Notes: generated from the sequence alone by a model not told the origin. A DNA stretch of 61,214 nucleotides from Thermovenabulum sp049723235 (GCF_049723235.1 NZ_JBNARB010000015.1:1-61214), one strand, 5' to 3'; counted from the first letter of the stretch, positions 26,426 through 35,660 are shown. Numbers and translations are program-made.

Positions 26426-27424
26426 ATGGATTTAATTCAAAAAATAAGAGAGAGGGCAAAAGCCACCAATAAAACTATTGTTCTTGCGGAGGGAATTGAA
26501 GAAAGGGTAATCAAAGCAGCAGTAACGATTAGGGATGAAAAAATAGCAAAGGTTATACTATTAGGACAGGAAAAGAGAATTAAAGAAGTGGCAGGAGGAA
26601 TTGATCTTTCAGGGATTGAAATTATTGATCCGGAAATTTCGGAAAAAACCAGGGATTATGCGGAACTTTTATATCAGCTCAGAAAAGACAAAGGTATGAC
26701 GGAAGAAAAAGCAATGGAACTTGCTAAAAATCCTATTTGGTACGGAACCTTAATGGTAAAAAATGGTGATGTGGACGGAATGGTTGCTGGAGCCATAACC
26801 GCCACTGCTGATATTTTTAGACCGGCTTTTCAGGTGATAAAAACGGCTCCAGGAGTGAGTGTAGTATCCAGTGCTTTTATAATGGTGGTTCCAAATTGTG
26901 AGTACGGTTCTAACGGCATTATACTTTTTGCAGATTGCGCAATCAACCCAAACCCCGATGCAAAGCAATTAGCAGAGATTGCATTAGCTTCTTCGAGAAC
27001 CTGGAAAGCTTTAATGGATGAAGAGCCAATTATAGCAATGCTTTCGTTTTCTACAAAGGGAAGTGGACAGCATGAAACGGTGGACAAGGTGGTTGAAGCA
27101 ACTAATATTTTAAGACAAAAAGCACCGGAATTAAAAGTGGACGGAGAGCTGCAAGCAGATGCAGCCCTTGTACCAAAGGTAGCAAAAACTAAGGCCCCGG
27201 GTAGCGAGGTAGCTGGAAGAGCTAATATCCTGATATTCCCCGATTTGAATTCAGGGAATATTGGATATAAATTGGTACAGCGCCTGGCAAAAGCGGAAGC
27301 TATAGGACCAATTAGCCAGGGGCTTGCAATGCCGATTAATGATTTATCAAGAGGATGCAGCAGTGATGATATCGTAAATGTAGCGGCTATAACCGCATTA
27401 CAGGCACAGAATTTAGTAAAATAA
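26426..27424 (+). CDS. pta: Phosphate acetyltransferase
   Basis: Converts acetyl-CoA to acetyl phosphate, feeding AckA for substrate-level ATP. The 333-aa single-domain enzyme has LAEGIEERVIKAA at the N-terminus, GMVAGAITATADIFRPAFQ and the KAPGSEVAGRANILIFPDLNSGNIGYKLVQRLA region (about 255-290). ATG 26426 is used; it follows GGGGATTTACAT, and the upstream in-frame TTG/ATT region lies between the promoter and the binding site. It is followed by ackA, giving the classic acetate operon of fermentative Clostridia. Confidence 0.96.
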   Translation: MDLIQKIRERAKATNKTIVLAEGIEERVIKAAVTIRDEKIAKVILLGQEKRIKEVAGGIDLSGIEIIDPEISEKTRDYAELLYQLRKDKGMTEEKAMELAKNPIWYGTLMVKNGDVDGMVAGAITATADIFRPAFQVIKTAPGVSVVSSAFIMVVPNCEYGSNGIILFADCAINPNPDAKQLAEIALASSRTWKALMDEEPIIAMLSFSTKGSGQHETVDKVVEATNILRQKAPELKVDGELQADAALVPKVAKTKAPGSEVAGRANILIFPDLNSGNIGYKLVQRLAKAEAIGPISQGLAMPINDLSRGCSSDDIVNVAAITALQAQNLVK

Positions 27425-27479
27425 AGATTATAAAATAAAATTAAAGAGTAAAATAAAAGAAAAGAAAGGGTGTTATTTG

Positions 27480-28673
27480 GTGAAAGTACTGGTGATCAAT
27501 TGTGGCAGCTCTTCTTTAAAATATCAGCTATTTAATATGGAAGACGAGTCGGTAATGGCAAAAGGTCTTGTAGAAAGAATTGGCTTAGAAGGTTCTATGT
27601 TAAAGCATCAGCCGGCAGGAAAGGACAAAGTAGAGATTTCGGCAGAAATTCCTAATCATAAAGTTGCAATAAAAGTTATGCTTGAGGCTTTAGTGCACAA
27701 AGAATACGGTGTTATTGAAGATATTAAAGAGATTTCGGCAGTTGGGCATAGAGTGGTACATGGCGGAGAAAAATTTTCAGGATCTGTAATTATCGATGAT
27801 AAGGTAATGGACGTATTAAAAGAGTGTATAAGCCTTGCTCCTTTACATAATCCGCCAAACATATATGGTATTGAGGCTGTTAAAGAGATTTTACCGGACG
27901 TGCCAATGGTAGGAGTTTTCGATACCGCGTTTCATCAAACAATTCCGGAATACGCTTATATTTACGGAGTACCCTATGAACTTTATCAAAAATATGGAGT
28001 AAGAAGATATGGTTTTCACGGTACATCCCACAGGTATGTCTCTCTTAGAGCGGCTCAATTCTTGGGCAAGCCTCTAGAAAATATTAAACTGGTTACCTTA
28101 CATCTTGGAAATGGATCCAGTATTTCAGCGGTTAAATACGGTAAGTCAGTAGAAAACAGTATGGGCTTTACACCTTTAGAAGGAATACCTATGGGCACAA
28201 GATGCGGGAATGTGGACCCTTATATACCCATTTTCATTATGGAAAAAGAAGGGGTAGGCTTAGATAAAATAAATGACTATCTAAATAAAAAATGCGGCGT
28301 TTTGGGTATTTCGGGGGTAAGCAGCGATTTTAGAGATATTGAACAGGCTGCACAGCAAGGAAATAAGAGGGCAAAGCTGGCATTGGAAGTATTCACATAT
28401 CAAGCAAAAAAATATATTGGTGCATATGCAGCTGCAATGAATGGTCTGGATGCTGTAGTGTTTACAGGAGGAATAGGCGAAAACTCCAGTTTGGTTCGAA
28501 AGATGATATGCGAAAACATGGACTTTTTAGGAATAAAGATCGATGAAAATAAAAATAACGTCAGGGGTAAAGAAACCGACATTTCTGCAGAGGATGCCAA
28601 GGTAAGGGTGTTAATCATACCAACAAACGAAGAATTGATGATTGCAAGAGATACGGTAGCCCTTATCAAATAA
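27480..28673 (+). CDS. ackA: Acetate kinase
   Basis: Makes ATP from acetyl phosphate. The ASKHA-fold enzyme carries KVLVINCGSSSLKYQLF, GHRVVHGGEKFSGSV, DTAFHQTIPE, RYGFHGTSHRYV, HLGNGSSISAV and FTGGIGENSSLVR, i.e. the full phosphate, acetate and adenosine sites. GTG 27480 is taken as the start so that the protein begins MKVLVINCG as in its homologs; TTG one codon earlier is equally compatible with the AAAGGGTGTTA site. The stop overlaps the next promoter. Confidence 0.96.
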   Translation: MKVLVINCGSSSLKYQLFNMEDESVMAKGLVERIGLEGSMLKHQPAGKDKVEISAEIPNHKVAIKVMLEALVHKEYGVIEDIKEISAVGHRVVHGGEKFSGSVIIDDKVMDVLKECISLAPLHNPPNIYGIEAVKEILPDVPMVGVFDTAFHQTIPEYAYIYGVPYELYQKYGVRRYGFHGTSHRYVSLRAAQFLGKPLENIKLVTLHLGNGSSISAVKYGKSVENSMGFTPLEGIPMGTRCGNVDPYIPIFIMEKEGVGLDKINDYLNKKCGVLGISGVSSDFRDIEQAAQQGNKRAKLALEVFTYQAKKYIGAYAAAMNGLDAVVFTGGIGENSSLVRKMICENMDFLGIKIDENKNNVRGKETDISAEDAKVRVLIIPTNEELMIARDTVALIK

Positions 28674-28676
28674 ATG

Positions 28677-28705
28677 TTGACATAAGCTTTTAATAACCTT
28701 ATAAT
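28677..28705 (+). promoter_or_regulatory. Consensus sigma-A promoter for yceD-rpmF
   Basis: A perfect TTGACA (28677-28682) and perfect TATAAT (28700-28705) are separated by exactly 17 bp, just after the ackA stop. This is the strongest promoter match in the window, suitable for a ribosomal protein gene. Confidence 0.85.
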
Positions 28706-28738
28706 AAAAAAGACAATTTTTTGATGAAGGTGGAACAC

Positions 28739-29266
28739 TTGCAGATAAGTATATCAGAAATTAAAAATAAGGTTGGAGCTTCCTTTGAATTTGAGTTTGA
28801 ATACGATGTTAAAAGGATTGATTACAAAGGAGAAACATTAAAATTCACTTCACCGGTGCTGGTAAAAGGGAAAATCACGAATCTGGGTAAAAAAATTTAT
28901 TTGGTAGAAGGTAACATTAAAGCTTCCATAGAGGATAATTGCTACAGGTGTTTAAAAGTTACCCATGTACAACTGGATGTAGATTTTTCTTTTCGATTTG
29001 GTGAAAATGTAAGATCAAGTTATGAGGAACCCTATTTAGATGAATCGGAAAATGAAATATACCCAATTATCGGTGAAAATATTGATTTAGACTTATTAAT
29101 TGAAAATGAAATTATTCTGAACTATCCAGCAAAAATATTATGCGACCCTGACTGCAAGGGTATTTGTGAAAAATGCGGAAAAAATTTAAATGAAGGCAAT
29201 TGCGATTGCTTTAAAAACGCTGTAGATCCAAGGCTGAGCGCCCTGGAAAAATACTACAACAAGTAA
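28739..29266 (+). CDS. yceD: YceD/DUF177 family protein, metal-binding
   Basis: 175-aa DUF177 protein with the conserved CYRCL pair in the middle and a C-terminal CDPDCKGICEKCGKNLNEGNCDC cluster, probably a structural zinc site. DUF177 proteins are linked to 23S rRNA and L32 accumulation in bacteria and plants, consistent with rpmF being the next gene. TTG 28739 is chosen because GAAGGTGG (28725-28733) is the ribosome binding site and the family alignment begins MQISISEIK; the earlier in-frame TTG/ATG would bury that site. Confidence 0.9.
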   Translation: MQISISEIKNKVGASFEFEFEYDVKRIDYKGETLKFTSPVLVKGKITNLGKKIYLVEGNIKASIEDNCYRCLKVTHVQLDVDFSFRFGENVRSSYEEPYLDESENEIYPIIGENIDLDLLIENEIILNYPAKILCDPDCKGICEKCGKNLNEGNCDCFKNAVDPRLSALEKYYNK

Positions 29267-29286
29267 CAGTTATAGGAGGTGTATTT

Positions 29287-29469
29287 ATGGCCAACCCGAA
29301 ACGGAGGTTTTCAAAAGCAAGGACAGCCAAACGCAGAGCTAATTGGAAGTTAACCGCACCAAACTTGGTGGAATGCCCTCAGTGCCATGAAAAGAAAATG
29401 CCTCACAGGATATGTCCAAATTGCGGTTATTACAATCACCGTCAGGTGTTGAAGGTAGAAGCTGAATAA
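29287..29469 (+). CDS. rpmF: 50S ribosomal protein L32
   Basis: 60-aa L32 with the N-terminal NPKRRFSKARTAKRRANWK block and two zinc-binding pairs, CPQC and CPNC (zinc-binding form). Start ATG 29287 follows ATAGGAGGTG. It is cotranscribed with yceD and closed by a strong terminator. Confidence 0.97.
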   Translation: MANPKRRFSKARTAKRRANWKLTAPNLVECPQCHEKKMPHRICPNCGYYNHRQVLKVEAE

Positions 29470-29483
29470 AAGAAATATTGAAT

Positions 29484-29526
29484 AAAAGGAGAGAATTATT
29501 ATGTTCTCTCCTTTTATTTTTTTATT
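29484..29526 (+). terminator. Rho-independent terminator after rpmF
   Basis: A perfect 12-bp stem (29484-29495 with 29504-29515), loop of 8, then a T-rich tail (TATTTTTTTA) that runs into the fapR promoter. Confidence 0.9.
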
Positions 29527-29571
29527 GATTTTTAACTACTAATAGTATAAAATATTAGTACCAACTCATAA
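29525..29571 (+). promoter_or_regulatory. fapR promoter and FapR operator
   Basis: TTGATT (29525-29530) and TAAAAT (29548-29553) are 17 bp apart. Immediately downstream, TTAGTACCAACTCATAA (29555-29571) matches the FapR box TTAGTACCTAnTACTAA perfectly in its left half and degenerately in its right half. The box overlaps the expected transcription start, the arrangement used for FapR autorepression relieved by malonyl-CoA. Confidence 0.7.
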
Positions 29572-29600
29572 TTGTTGCTAATAATTTTGAGGTGAGAGGA

Positions 29601-30176
29601 TTGAACAAAAAAAATCTTCCTAAAAAAGAAAGGCAGCAGGAGCTTCAAAATTTACTGGAAAATGACCCGTTTTTAACCGATGAAGAATTAGCCGATATTT
29701 TTGATGTAAGTATTCAAACCATAAGACTTGATAGGCTGGAATTAAAGATTCCGGAACTCCGGGAAAGAATAAAAAGTGTAGCTCAAAAAAATTATTCAAA
29801 GGTTCGAGCATTAAGCGCCCGGGAAATAGTAGGAGAACTGGTAGATTTAGAACTGGGGAAAAGGGGAATATCCATTTTAGAAACTACGGATGATATGACC
29901 TTTGAAAAAACAAAAATAATAAAAGGTGAGTATATTTTTGCTCTTGCTAATTCCTTAGCAATAGCTGTTATAGATGCGAATGTAGCATTAACCGGTGTTG
30001 CAAATATTAAGTATAAGTATCCTGTAGTTGCTGGACAGAAGCTTGTAGCAAAGGCTGAAGTGACAAGGGTTAGAGGAAATAAGCACTTTGTGTTCGTCAG
30101 GGTTTTTCATAAAGAAAAAGAGGTTTTCCGAGGAAAATTTATTTTAGTTTCATTGGATGGAGAGGTGAGCTCATGA
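29601..30176 (+). CDS. fapR: Fatty acid and phospholipid biosynthesis repressor FapR
   Basis: Malonyl-CoA-responsive repressor. The N-terminal DeoR-like helix-turn-helix is visible as LTDEELADIFDVSIQTIRLDRLELKIPELRERI (about residues 25-57). The C-terminal hot-dog effector domain follows, with the NSLAIAVID and AEVTRVRGNKHFVFV strands. 191 aa matches B. subtilis FapR. TTG 29601 is chosen; GTG 29592 overlaps the GAGGTGAGAGG binding site. It overlaps plsX by ATGA and heads the fab operon it should control. Confidence 0.93.
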   Translation: MNKKNLPKKERQQELQNLLENDPFLTDEELADIFDVSIQTIRLDRLELKIPELRERIKSVAQKNYSKVRALSAREIVGELVDLELGKRGISILETTDDMTFEKTKIIKGEYIFALANSLAIAVIDANVALTGVANIKYKYPVVAGQKLVAKAEVTRVRGNKHFVFVRVFHKEKEVFRGKFILVSLDGEVSS

Positions 30177-31171
30177 GAATTATTGTAGATGCTATGGGAG
30201 GGGATTTTGCTCCCCGGGAAGTGGTCAAAGGGGCAATGAAAGCTTTAATGGAATTGAATTGTGAAATAATATTGGTAGGCAGGGAAGAGATGATAAAAAA
30301 AGAAATGGGAGATTTTAAAGGAAAGTTTGAAATAGTAAATGCAGATGAAATTATTACCAATGATGAATCTCCCGTCAAAGCCATAAGGTCCAAAAAGGAT
30401 TCCTCAATAGTAAAAGGGCTTAGCCTTTTAAAAGAAGAAAAAGGAGACGCGTTTGTTTCAGCAGGAAATACCGGAGCTTTAATGGCAGGAGGGCTTTTTA
30501 TTCTCGGGAGGCTTTCTGGGATTGAAAGACCGGCTATAGCAGTTTTAATACCCACGGAGAAAAAACCGGTTCTTTTGCTGGATGTGGGAGCAAATAGCGA
30601 TGTAAAACCAAAAAACCTGGTGGAATTTGCTGTAATGGGAAGTGAGTTTTACAAAGAGGCAATGAAAGAAAAAGATCCAAAAGTAGGAATTTTAAATATA
30701 GGCACTGAAGAAGAAAAAGGAAATATTGTGGTCAAAAGCGCATACGCCCTGTTAAAGGAGGTTAATAATTTAAACTTCAGAGGAAATGTAGAAGCCAGAG
30801 ACTTTTTTAAAGGAGATTTTGATGTAGTTGTATGTGATGGATTCACCGGTAACATTTTCTTAAAAACAATAGAAGGTTTTGGAAAATTTCTTTTTGACAA
30901 AATGAAATTGGAAACAAAGAAAAGTTTTACTTATTCTGTTGGAGGGTTATTACTAAAACCTGCTTTAAAGCGAATAAAGGATTCATTGGATTACAGCGAA
31001 TACGGTGGAGCAATTCTTTTAGGACTTGATAAAGTGCTGGTTAAATGCCATGGATCATCTGATAGCAAGGCCATTTTCAACGGAATAAGAGCTGCATTGA
31101 ATTTTGTTGAGAATGATATTACATCTAAAATGAAAGAAGCTCTTTTTGGGTTGAAGGAGGTAAAAGATTGA
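30173..31171 (+). CDS. plsX: Phosphate acyltransferase PlsX
   Basis: Makes acyl phosphate from acyl-ACP, the first step of the PlsX/PlsY phospholipid route. MRIIVDAMGGDFAPREVVKGA opens the protein, and SAGNTGALMAGG and CDGFTGNIFLKTIEG are the family motifs. 332 aa is normal. It overlaps both fapR (4 bp) and fabH (4 bp), so the three are translationally coupled. The acyl-phosphate product is also what FakA/FakB make from exogenous fatty acids. Confidence 0.96.
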   Translation: MRIIVDAMGGDFAPREVVKGAMKALMELNCEIILVGREEMIKKEMGDFKGKFEIVNADEIITNDESPVKAIRSKKDSSIVKGLSLLKEEKGDAFVSAGNTGALMAGGLFILGRLSGIERPAIAVLIPTEKKPVLLLDVGANSDVKPKNLVEFAVMGSEFYKEAMKEKDPKVGILNIGTEEEKGNIVVKSAYALLKEVNNLNFRGNVEARDFFKGDFDVVVCDGFTGNIFLKTIEGFGKFLFDKMKLETKKSFTYSVGGLLLKPALKRIKDSLDYSEYGGAILLGLDKVLVKCHGSSDSKAIFNGIRAALNFVENDITSKMKEALFGLKEVKD

Positions 31172-32154
31172 CGGATAAAATAGGCATTTTAGGAGTTGGG
31201 TCTTTTTTACCGGATAAGGTGTTATCAAACTTTGACCTGGAATTAATGGTAGATACTTCCGATGAATGGATAAAGGAAAGAACAGGAATTAGCTTTAGAA
31301 GAATTGCAGAAAAAAATATAGCCACATCGGATATGGCTTATGAGGCTTCAAAAGAAGCCTTAAAAATGGCAAATTTGAAACCTGATGAGATAGATTTAAT
31401 AATAGGAGCGACGGTTACCCCCGATATGTTATTCCCTTCATCCGCTTGTTTGGTGCAACAAAAATTGAAGGCAAAAAACGCTGCGTGTTTTGATTTATCA
31501 GCAGGCTGCACTGGTTTTATTTATGCATTAGTCTGTGCCTATGAATTTATAAAAAGCGGCATGTACAATAATGCATTAATTTTCGGTTCAGAAACTTTGT
31601 CAAGGATAGTGGACTGGGAAGATAGAAATACCTGCGTTCTTTTTGGCGATGGCGCGGGTGCCTGTGTAATTGGAAGGGTTAATGAAGGAGGTATTATATA
31701 TAAATTATTAGGAGCTGATGGAACAAAATCGGAACTTTTATATATTCCGGCAGGGGGTTCGAAAGAACCGGCCACTATTGACACCGTAAGAGATAGAAAA
31801 CATTATATTAAAATGAATGGAAAAGAAGTATTTAGATTTGCTGTTTCAATAATTGAAGAAATGGTTAAAAGGATAACAAAAGAAAGCGGTTGTCCAGTTG
31901 AAGAAGTTGATTATTTTTTACCTCATCAAGCGAATATGAGAATAATAGATTCGGCTTTCAGAAAATTGAATATACCGATGGATAAAGTGATTGTTAATCT
32001 TGATAAATACGGTAATATGTCAGCTGCTTCTATACCGGTGGCTTTAGATGAGGTAGTAAAGTCCGGAAAGGTGAAAAAGAATGATAAAATTATGCTTCTG
32101 GGTTTTGGGGCAGGATTGACCTGGGGTGGAGTTCTGATAGAATGGTGTATTTAA
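31168..32154 (+). CDS. fabH: Beta-ketoacyl-ACP synthase III
   Basis: Starts fatty acid chains by condensing acyl-CoA with malonyl-ACP. The Cys-His-Asn triad is visible: C114 in SAGCTGFIYAL, His in PHQANMRIIDS and Asn in YGNMSAAS. 328 aa is normal. Start is TTG 31168 overlapping the plsX stop (TTGA). Confidence 0.96.
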   Translation: MTDKIGILGVGSFLPDKVLSNFDLELMVDTSDEWIKERTGISFRRIAEKNIATSDMAYEASKEALKMANLKPDEIDLIIGATVTPDMLFPSSACLVQQKLKAKNAACFDLSAGCTGFIYALVCAYEFIKSGMYNNALIFGSETLSRIVDWEDRNTCVLFGDGAGACVIGRVNEGGIIYKLLGADGTKSELLYIPAGGSKEPATIDTVRDRKHYIKMNGKEVFRFAVSIIEEMVKRITKESGCPVEEVDYFLPHQANMRIIDSAFRKLNIPMDKVIVNLDKYGNMSAASIPVALDEVVKSGKVKKNDKIMLLGFGAGLTWGGVLIEWCI

Positions 32155-32169
32155 AAAGGAGTGATTTTA

Positions 32170-33006
32170 ATGGAACGAATAAAAATTGTTACCGATAGTA
32201 CCTGTGATTTAGACCCGGAAACGTTAAGAGAATACAAAATTACATCGGTCCCCCTCAAAGTATATTTTGGAGAGAAAGAGTACCGGGACGGCATTGATAT
32301 TACTTCTGAAGAATTTTATAAGATGCTAAAAACTTCACCCTATCACCCGCGAACTTCCCAACCTTCACCCTATGAGTTTCTGGAATGCTACAAAAGTTTG
32401 AAAAGTGAAGCGGATAGAATTATATCCATTCATATTTCCAGTAAATTAAGCGGTACATATAATTCAGCATTAATAGCAAAAAAAATGGTGGATATACCTG
32501 TGGATGTTATAGATACAGAAGGTGCTTCAATTATGGTGGGGATTATTGCAAGGGAAGCTGCGAGGGCATCTCTTGAGGGAAAATCAAGGGAAGAAATAAT
32601 TGAATTGATTAACTACTTAAAAGAAAAAATAAAAATTTATTTTTCTGTTGATACCTTGGAATATCTGCAAAAGGGCGGAAGAATAGGGAAGGCAGCAGCA
32701 TTTCTGGGTGGTTTGTTAAATATAAAACCCATTTTGACATTAAAAGAAGGCATTATTGTACCTGTGGATAGAGTCCGAGGAAAGGACAGGGTATATAGCA
32801 GGTTATTGGAATTGGTAAGACAGGATAATATAACCGGGCCGTTAAATGTGGCTATTATGAATTCAAATGCTAGGGACGAAGCGGATATATTAAAAAACAT
32901 GTTGTTGAATGAATTTCAAGTAAAAGAGATAATTACCGCTGATTTGGGACCGGTCATTGGTACTCATACCGGACCGGGTGTAATAGGAGTAGTTTTTTAT
33001 AGTTGA
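32170..33006 (+). CDS. fakB: DegV family protein, probable fatty-acid-binding FakB
   Basis: 278-aa DegV protein: IVTDSTCDLDPE at the N-terminus, the TSQPSPYEF loop, the SGTYNSA motif and DTEGAS that surround the buried fatty-acid carboxylate in characterised FakB proteins, and EYLQKGGRIGKAAAFLGGLLNIKPIL. ATG 32170 follows AAAAAGGAG; the upstream GTG 32161 overlaps that site. Its insertion between fabH and fabK, with the kinase FakA at 16083, supports a role in recycling fatty acids to acyl phosphate. Several FakB paralogs usually exist, so the acyl specificity is open. Confidence 0.85.
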   Translation: MERIKIVTDSTCDLDPETLREYKITSVPLKVYFGEKEYRDGIDITSEEFYKMLKTSPYHPRTSQPSPYEFLECYKSLKSEADRIISIHISSKLSGTYNSALIAKKMVDIPVDVIDTEGASIMVGIIAREAARASLEGKSREEIIELINYLKEKIKIYFSVDTLEYLQKGGRIGKAAAFLGGLLNIKPILTLKEGIIVPVDRVRGKDRVYSRLLELVRQDNITGPLNVAIMNSNARDEADILKNMLLNEFQVKEIITADLGPVIGTHTGPGVIGVVFYS

Positions 33007-33026
33007 TCGCCGGAGGAGGAGAAGAT

Positions 33027-33986
33027 ATGTTTCATACCGAAATATGCGACCTTTTGGGCATAAAATACCCTATAATCCAGGGGGGCATGGCATGGGTTGC
33101 AACAGCAGAGCTTGCTGCAGCAGTTTCCAATGCAGGAGGCCTTGGAATAATAGGGGCAGGGAATATGCCGCCGGAAAGATTAAGAGAAGAAATTTTTAAG
33201 GTAAAACAATTAACGAATAAACCTTACGGAGTAAATGTATATTTTATGTCACCCTTTGTTGATGAGGTTATTAAAGTAGTAATAGAAGAAAAGGTTCCTG
33301 TAATTACTACGGGAGCAGGAAATCCCGGAAAATATATAGATTCTTTGAAAAAAGCTGGTATTAAAGTGATTCCCGTGGTAGCTTCTGTAGCCCTTGCAAA
33401 AAGGCTTGAAGGGATAGGCGTAGATGCGGTAATAGCAGAAGGAATGGAATGCGGAGGGCATATAGGAGAAATCACTACGATGGCTTTATTACCCCAGATC
33501 GTTGATGCCGTTAAAATACCCGTGATAGCAGCCGGAGGCATTGCGGATGGAAGAGGTTTTTTAGCATCGCTAATTATGGGGGCTAAAGGTGTACAAATGG
33601 GAACGCGATTTATTTGTTCGGAGGAATGTAAGGTCCATGATAATTATAAAAAAGCTATTATTGAAGCAAAAGACAGAAGTACGGTAGTTACGGGGAGACC
33701 TACGGGACACCCTGTCAGGGTTTTGAAAAATAAATTATCGAGGGAATTTGAAATTTTGGAACAAAAATGTGCTCCAATAGAAGATTATGAAGCTCTGGGG
33801 ACGGGCAAATTAAAAGCTGCGGTGGAAGGAGATATTGAGTACGGTTCTTTAATGGCTGGACAAATTTCAGGGCTTATTAAGGATGTAAAGCCGGTTAAAA
33901 AAATAATCGAAGATATTATTAGCGAAGCTGATGAAATTGTTAAATCTATTAACTCAGGAAGGTTGTGGGAAATATGTCAAAAGTAG
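33027..33986 (+). CDS. fabK: FMN-dependent enoyl-ACP reductase FabK
   Basis: TIM-barrel flavoenzyme of the nitronate monooxygenase-like family that performs the last reduction of the elongation cycle, replacing FabI. YPIIQGGMAWVATAELAAAVSNAGG opens the barrel (about residues 11-35), and ECGGHIGEITT, AAGGIADGRG and MGTRFICSEEC are FMN-site motifs. Location inside the fab operon favours FabK over a true nitronate monooxygenase. ATG 33027 lies after CGGAGGAGGAG; the earlier TTG 33003 precedes the binding site. Confidence 0.92.
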   Translation: MFHTEICDLLGIKYPIIQGGMAWVATAELAAAVSNAGGLGIIGAGNMPPERLREEIFKVKQLTNKPYGVNVYFMSPFVDEVIKVVIEEKVPVITTGAGNPGKYIDSLKKAGIKVIPVVASVALAKRLEGIGVDAVIAEGMECGGHIGEITTMALLPQIVDAVKIPVIAAGGIADGRGFLASLIMGAKGVQMGTRFICSEECKVHDNYKKAIIEAKDRSTVVTGRPTGHPVRVLKNKLSREFEILEQKCAPIEDYEALGTGKLKAAVEGDIEYGSLMAGQISGLIKDVKPVKKIIEDIISEADEIVKSINSGRLWEICQK

Positions 33987-34930
33987 CTTTTATATTTCCG
34001 GGGCAGGGGTCCCAGTATGTCGGTATGGGAAGAGATTTATATGAAAAATTTGCTATAGCAAAAGAGTTATTCCATAAAGCTGATAAAGTTTTAGGATTGC
34101 CCATCTCAAAATTATGTTTTGAGGGCCCTGAAGAAAAATTGCGGGAAACAGAAAACACACAGCCTGCAATTCTTGTTCATAGTATTATATGCTATAATTT
34201 ATTGAAATCCTACGGTGTAAATCCGGATATTACCTGTGGTCTTAGCCTGGGTGAGTATTCATCACTGGTAGCAGCAGGAGCCCTTTCTTTTGAGGATGCT
34301 GTTTCAATAGTAAAAAAACGTGGAAAGTATATGCAGGAAGCTGTTCCCATTGGCACCGGTGGTATGGCTGCTTTGATGGGACTTACCCGGGAACAGGTTC
34401 AGGAATTAATAAAAATAGCTTCAAAAGAAGGGGTGGTGGAAATAGCAAATTTTAACTGCCCTGGACAAATAGTAATATCGGGAGAAATTAATGCACTAAA
34501 ATTCGCCATGGAGCTTGCAAAGGAGCTTGGGGCAAAAAAGGTTATAATGTTAAACGTAAGTGCACCTTTCCATTCAAGTCTTTTAGTTGGGGCAGGAGAA
34601 AAGTTGAAATATGATCTTGAAAGGATAAATATAAAAGCTCCTAAAATTCCGGTGGTTTTTAACGTAACAGCCGATAGTGAAGATGAACCTCAAAAAATTA
34701 GAGAATTACTGATAAAACAGGTAAGTTCACCCGTTCTCTTTGAAGATAGTATAAGGAGGATAGTAAAAAAGGGAGTAAATATCTTTATAGAAGTAGGCCC
34801 AGGAAAATCTTTAAGCGGGTTCGTAAAAAAAATAGATAAGAATGCAGAAGTATTAAATGTAGAAGATGTAGCGAGCTTAGAAAAAACCCTGAATCAATTA
34901 GGAGGAATACTATATGAATCTGCAGGGTAA
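33974..34930 (+). CDS. fabD: Malonyl-CoA:ACP transacylase
   Basis: Loads malonate onto ACP. FPGQGSQYVGMGRDLYEKF begins the fold, the nucleophile is in GLSLGEYSSLVAAGAL, and the catalytic His is in SAPFHSSLL. 318 aa is normal. ATG 33974 is chosen; it overlaps the fabK 3' end by 13 bp, and an in-frame GTG lies three codons upstream. The gene also overlaps fabG by 17 bp. Confidence 0.95.
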   Translation: MSKVAFIFPGQGSQYVGMGRDLYEKFAIAKELFHKADKVLGLPISKLCFEGPEEKLRETENTQPAILVHSIICYNLLKSYGVNPDITCGLSLGEYSSLVAAGALSFEDAVSIVKKRGKYMQEAVPIGTGGMAALMGLTREQVQELIKIASKEGVVEIANFNCPGQIVISGEINALKFAMELAKELGAKKVIMLNVSAPFHSSLLVGAGEKLKYDLERINIKAPKIPVVFNVTADSEDEPQKIRELLIKQVSSPVLFEDSIRRIVKKGVNIFIEVGPGKSLSGFVKKIDKNAEVLNVEDVASLEKTLNQLGGILYESAG

Positions 34931-35660
34931 AGTTGCTATAGTTACGGGAGGATCAAGGGGAATTGGAAAAAGTATATGTATAAAGCTGGCTGAGAAAGGT
35001 TGTAATGTAGTAATAAATTATGTAAAAAACGAATCCTTTGCCCTTGAAGTGGCGAGGGAAATTGAAAATATGGGTCAAGGTGCATATCTGGTAAAAAAAG
35101 ATGTATCAAAAATTAAAGAAGCGGAGGAGCTGATTGAAGAGGTATATAAAAAATTTAATAATATTGATATATTGGTAAATAACGCGGGAATTACAAAAGA
35201 TACGCTGTTTTTGAGAATGACAGAAGAAGATTTCGACAAAGTTTTAGATACAAATCTAAAAGGAACCTTTAACGTAACAAAAGCCGCGGTAAAATATATG
35301 GTAAAAAAACGTTTTGGAAGAATAATTAATATATCCTCAATCGTTGGGATTTACGGTAATGCAGGACAGGTAAATTACGCCGCTGCAAAGGCAGGTATAA
35401 TAGGATTTACTAAAGCTTTGGCAAAAGAGTTGGGAAGCAGAGGAATTACAGTAAATGCAGTAGCCCCAGGATTTATAAAAACCGACATGACCACACCAAT
35501 TATTGAAAAAGAAACCGAAGAAAAAATAATAGAAAGAATACCTTTAAAACGAATCGGTCTCCCGGAGGATGTGGCAAATTTAGTTGCTTTTCTTGCTTCA
35601 GATGAAGCTTCATACATTACCGGACAGGTTATTGCTATTGACGGTGGTTTAACTTTGTAA
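34914..35660 (+). CDS. fabG: 3-oxoacyl-ACP reductase
   Basis: NADPH-dependent short-chain dehydrogenase. TGGSRGIG is the cofactor loop, NNAG and the catalytic Ser-Tyr-Lys set (NISSIVG, VNYAAAKAG) are intact, and the C-terminal GQVIAIDGGLTL tail is typical. 248 aa. It overlaps fabD, and a TATAAT-bearing gap of about 85 bp separates it from acpP. Confidence 0.95.
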   Translation: MNLQGKVAIVTGGSRGIGKSICIKLAEKGCNVVINYVKNESFALEVAREIENMGQGAYLVKKDVSKIKEAEELIEEVYKKFNNIDILVNNAGITKDTLFLRMTEEDFDKVLDTNLKGTFNVTKAAVKYMVKKRFGRIINISSIVGIYGNAGQVNYAAAKAGIIGFTKALAKELGSRGITVNAVAPGFIKTDMTTPIIEKETEEKIIERIPLKRIGLPEDVANLVAFLASDEASYITGQVIAIDGGLTL

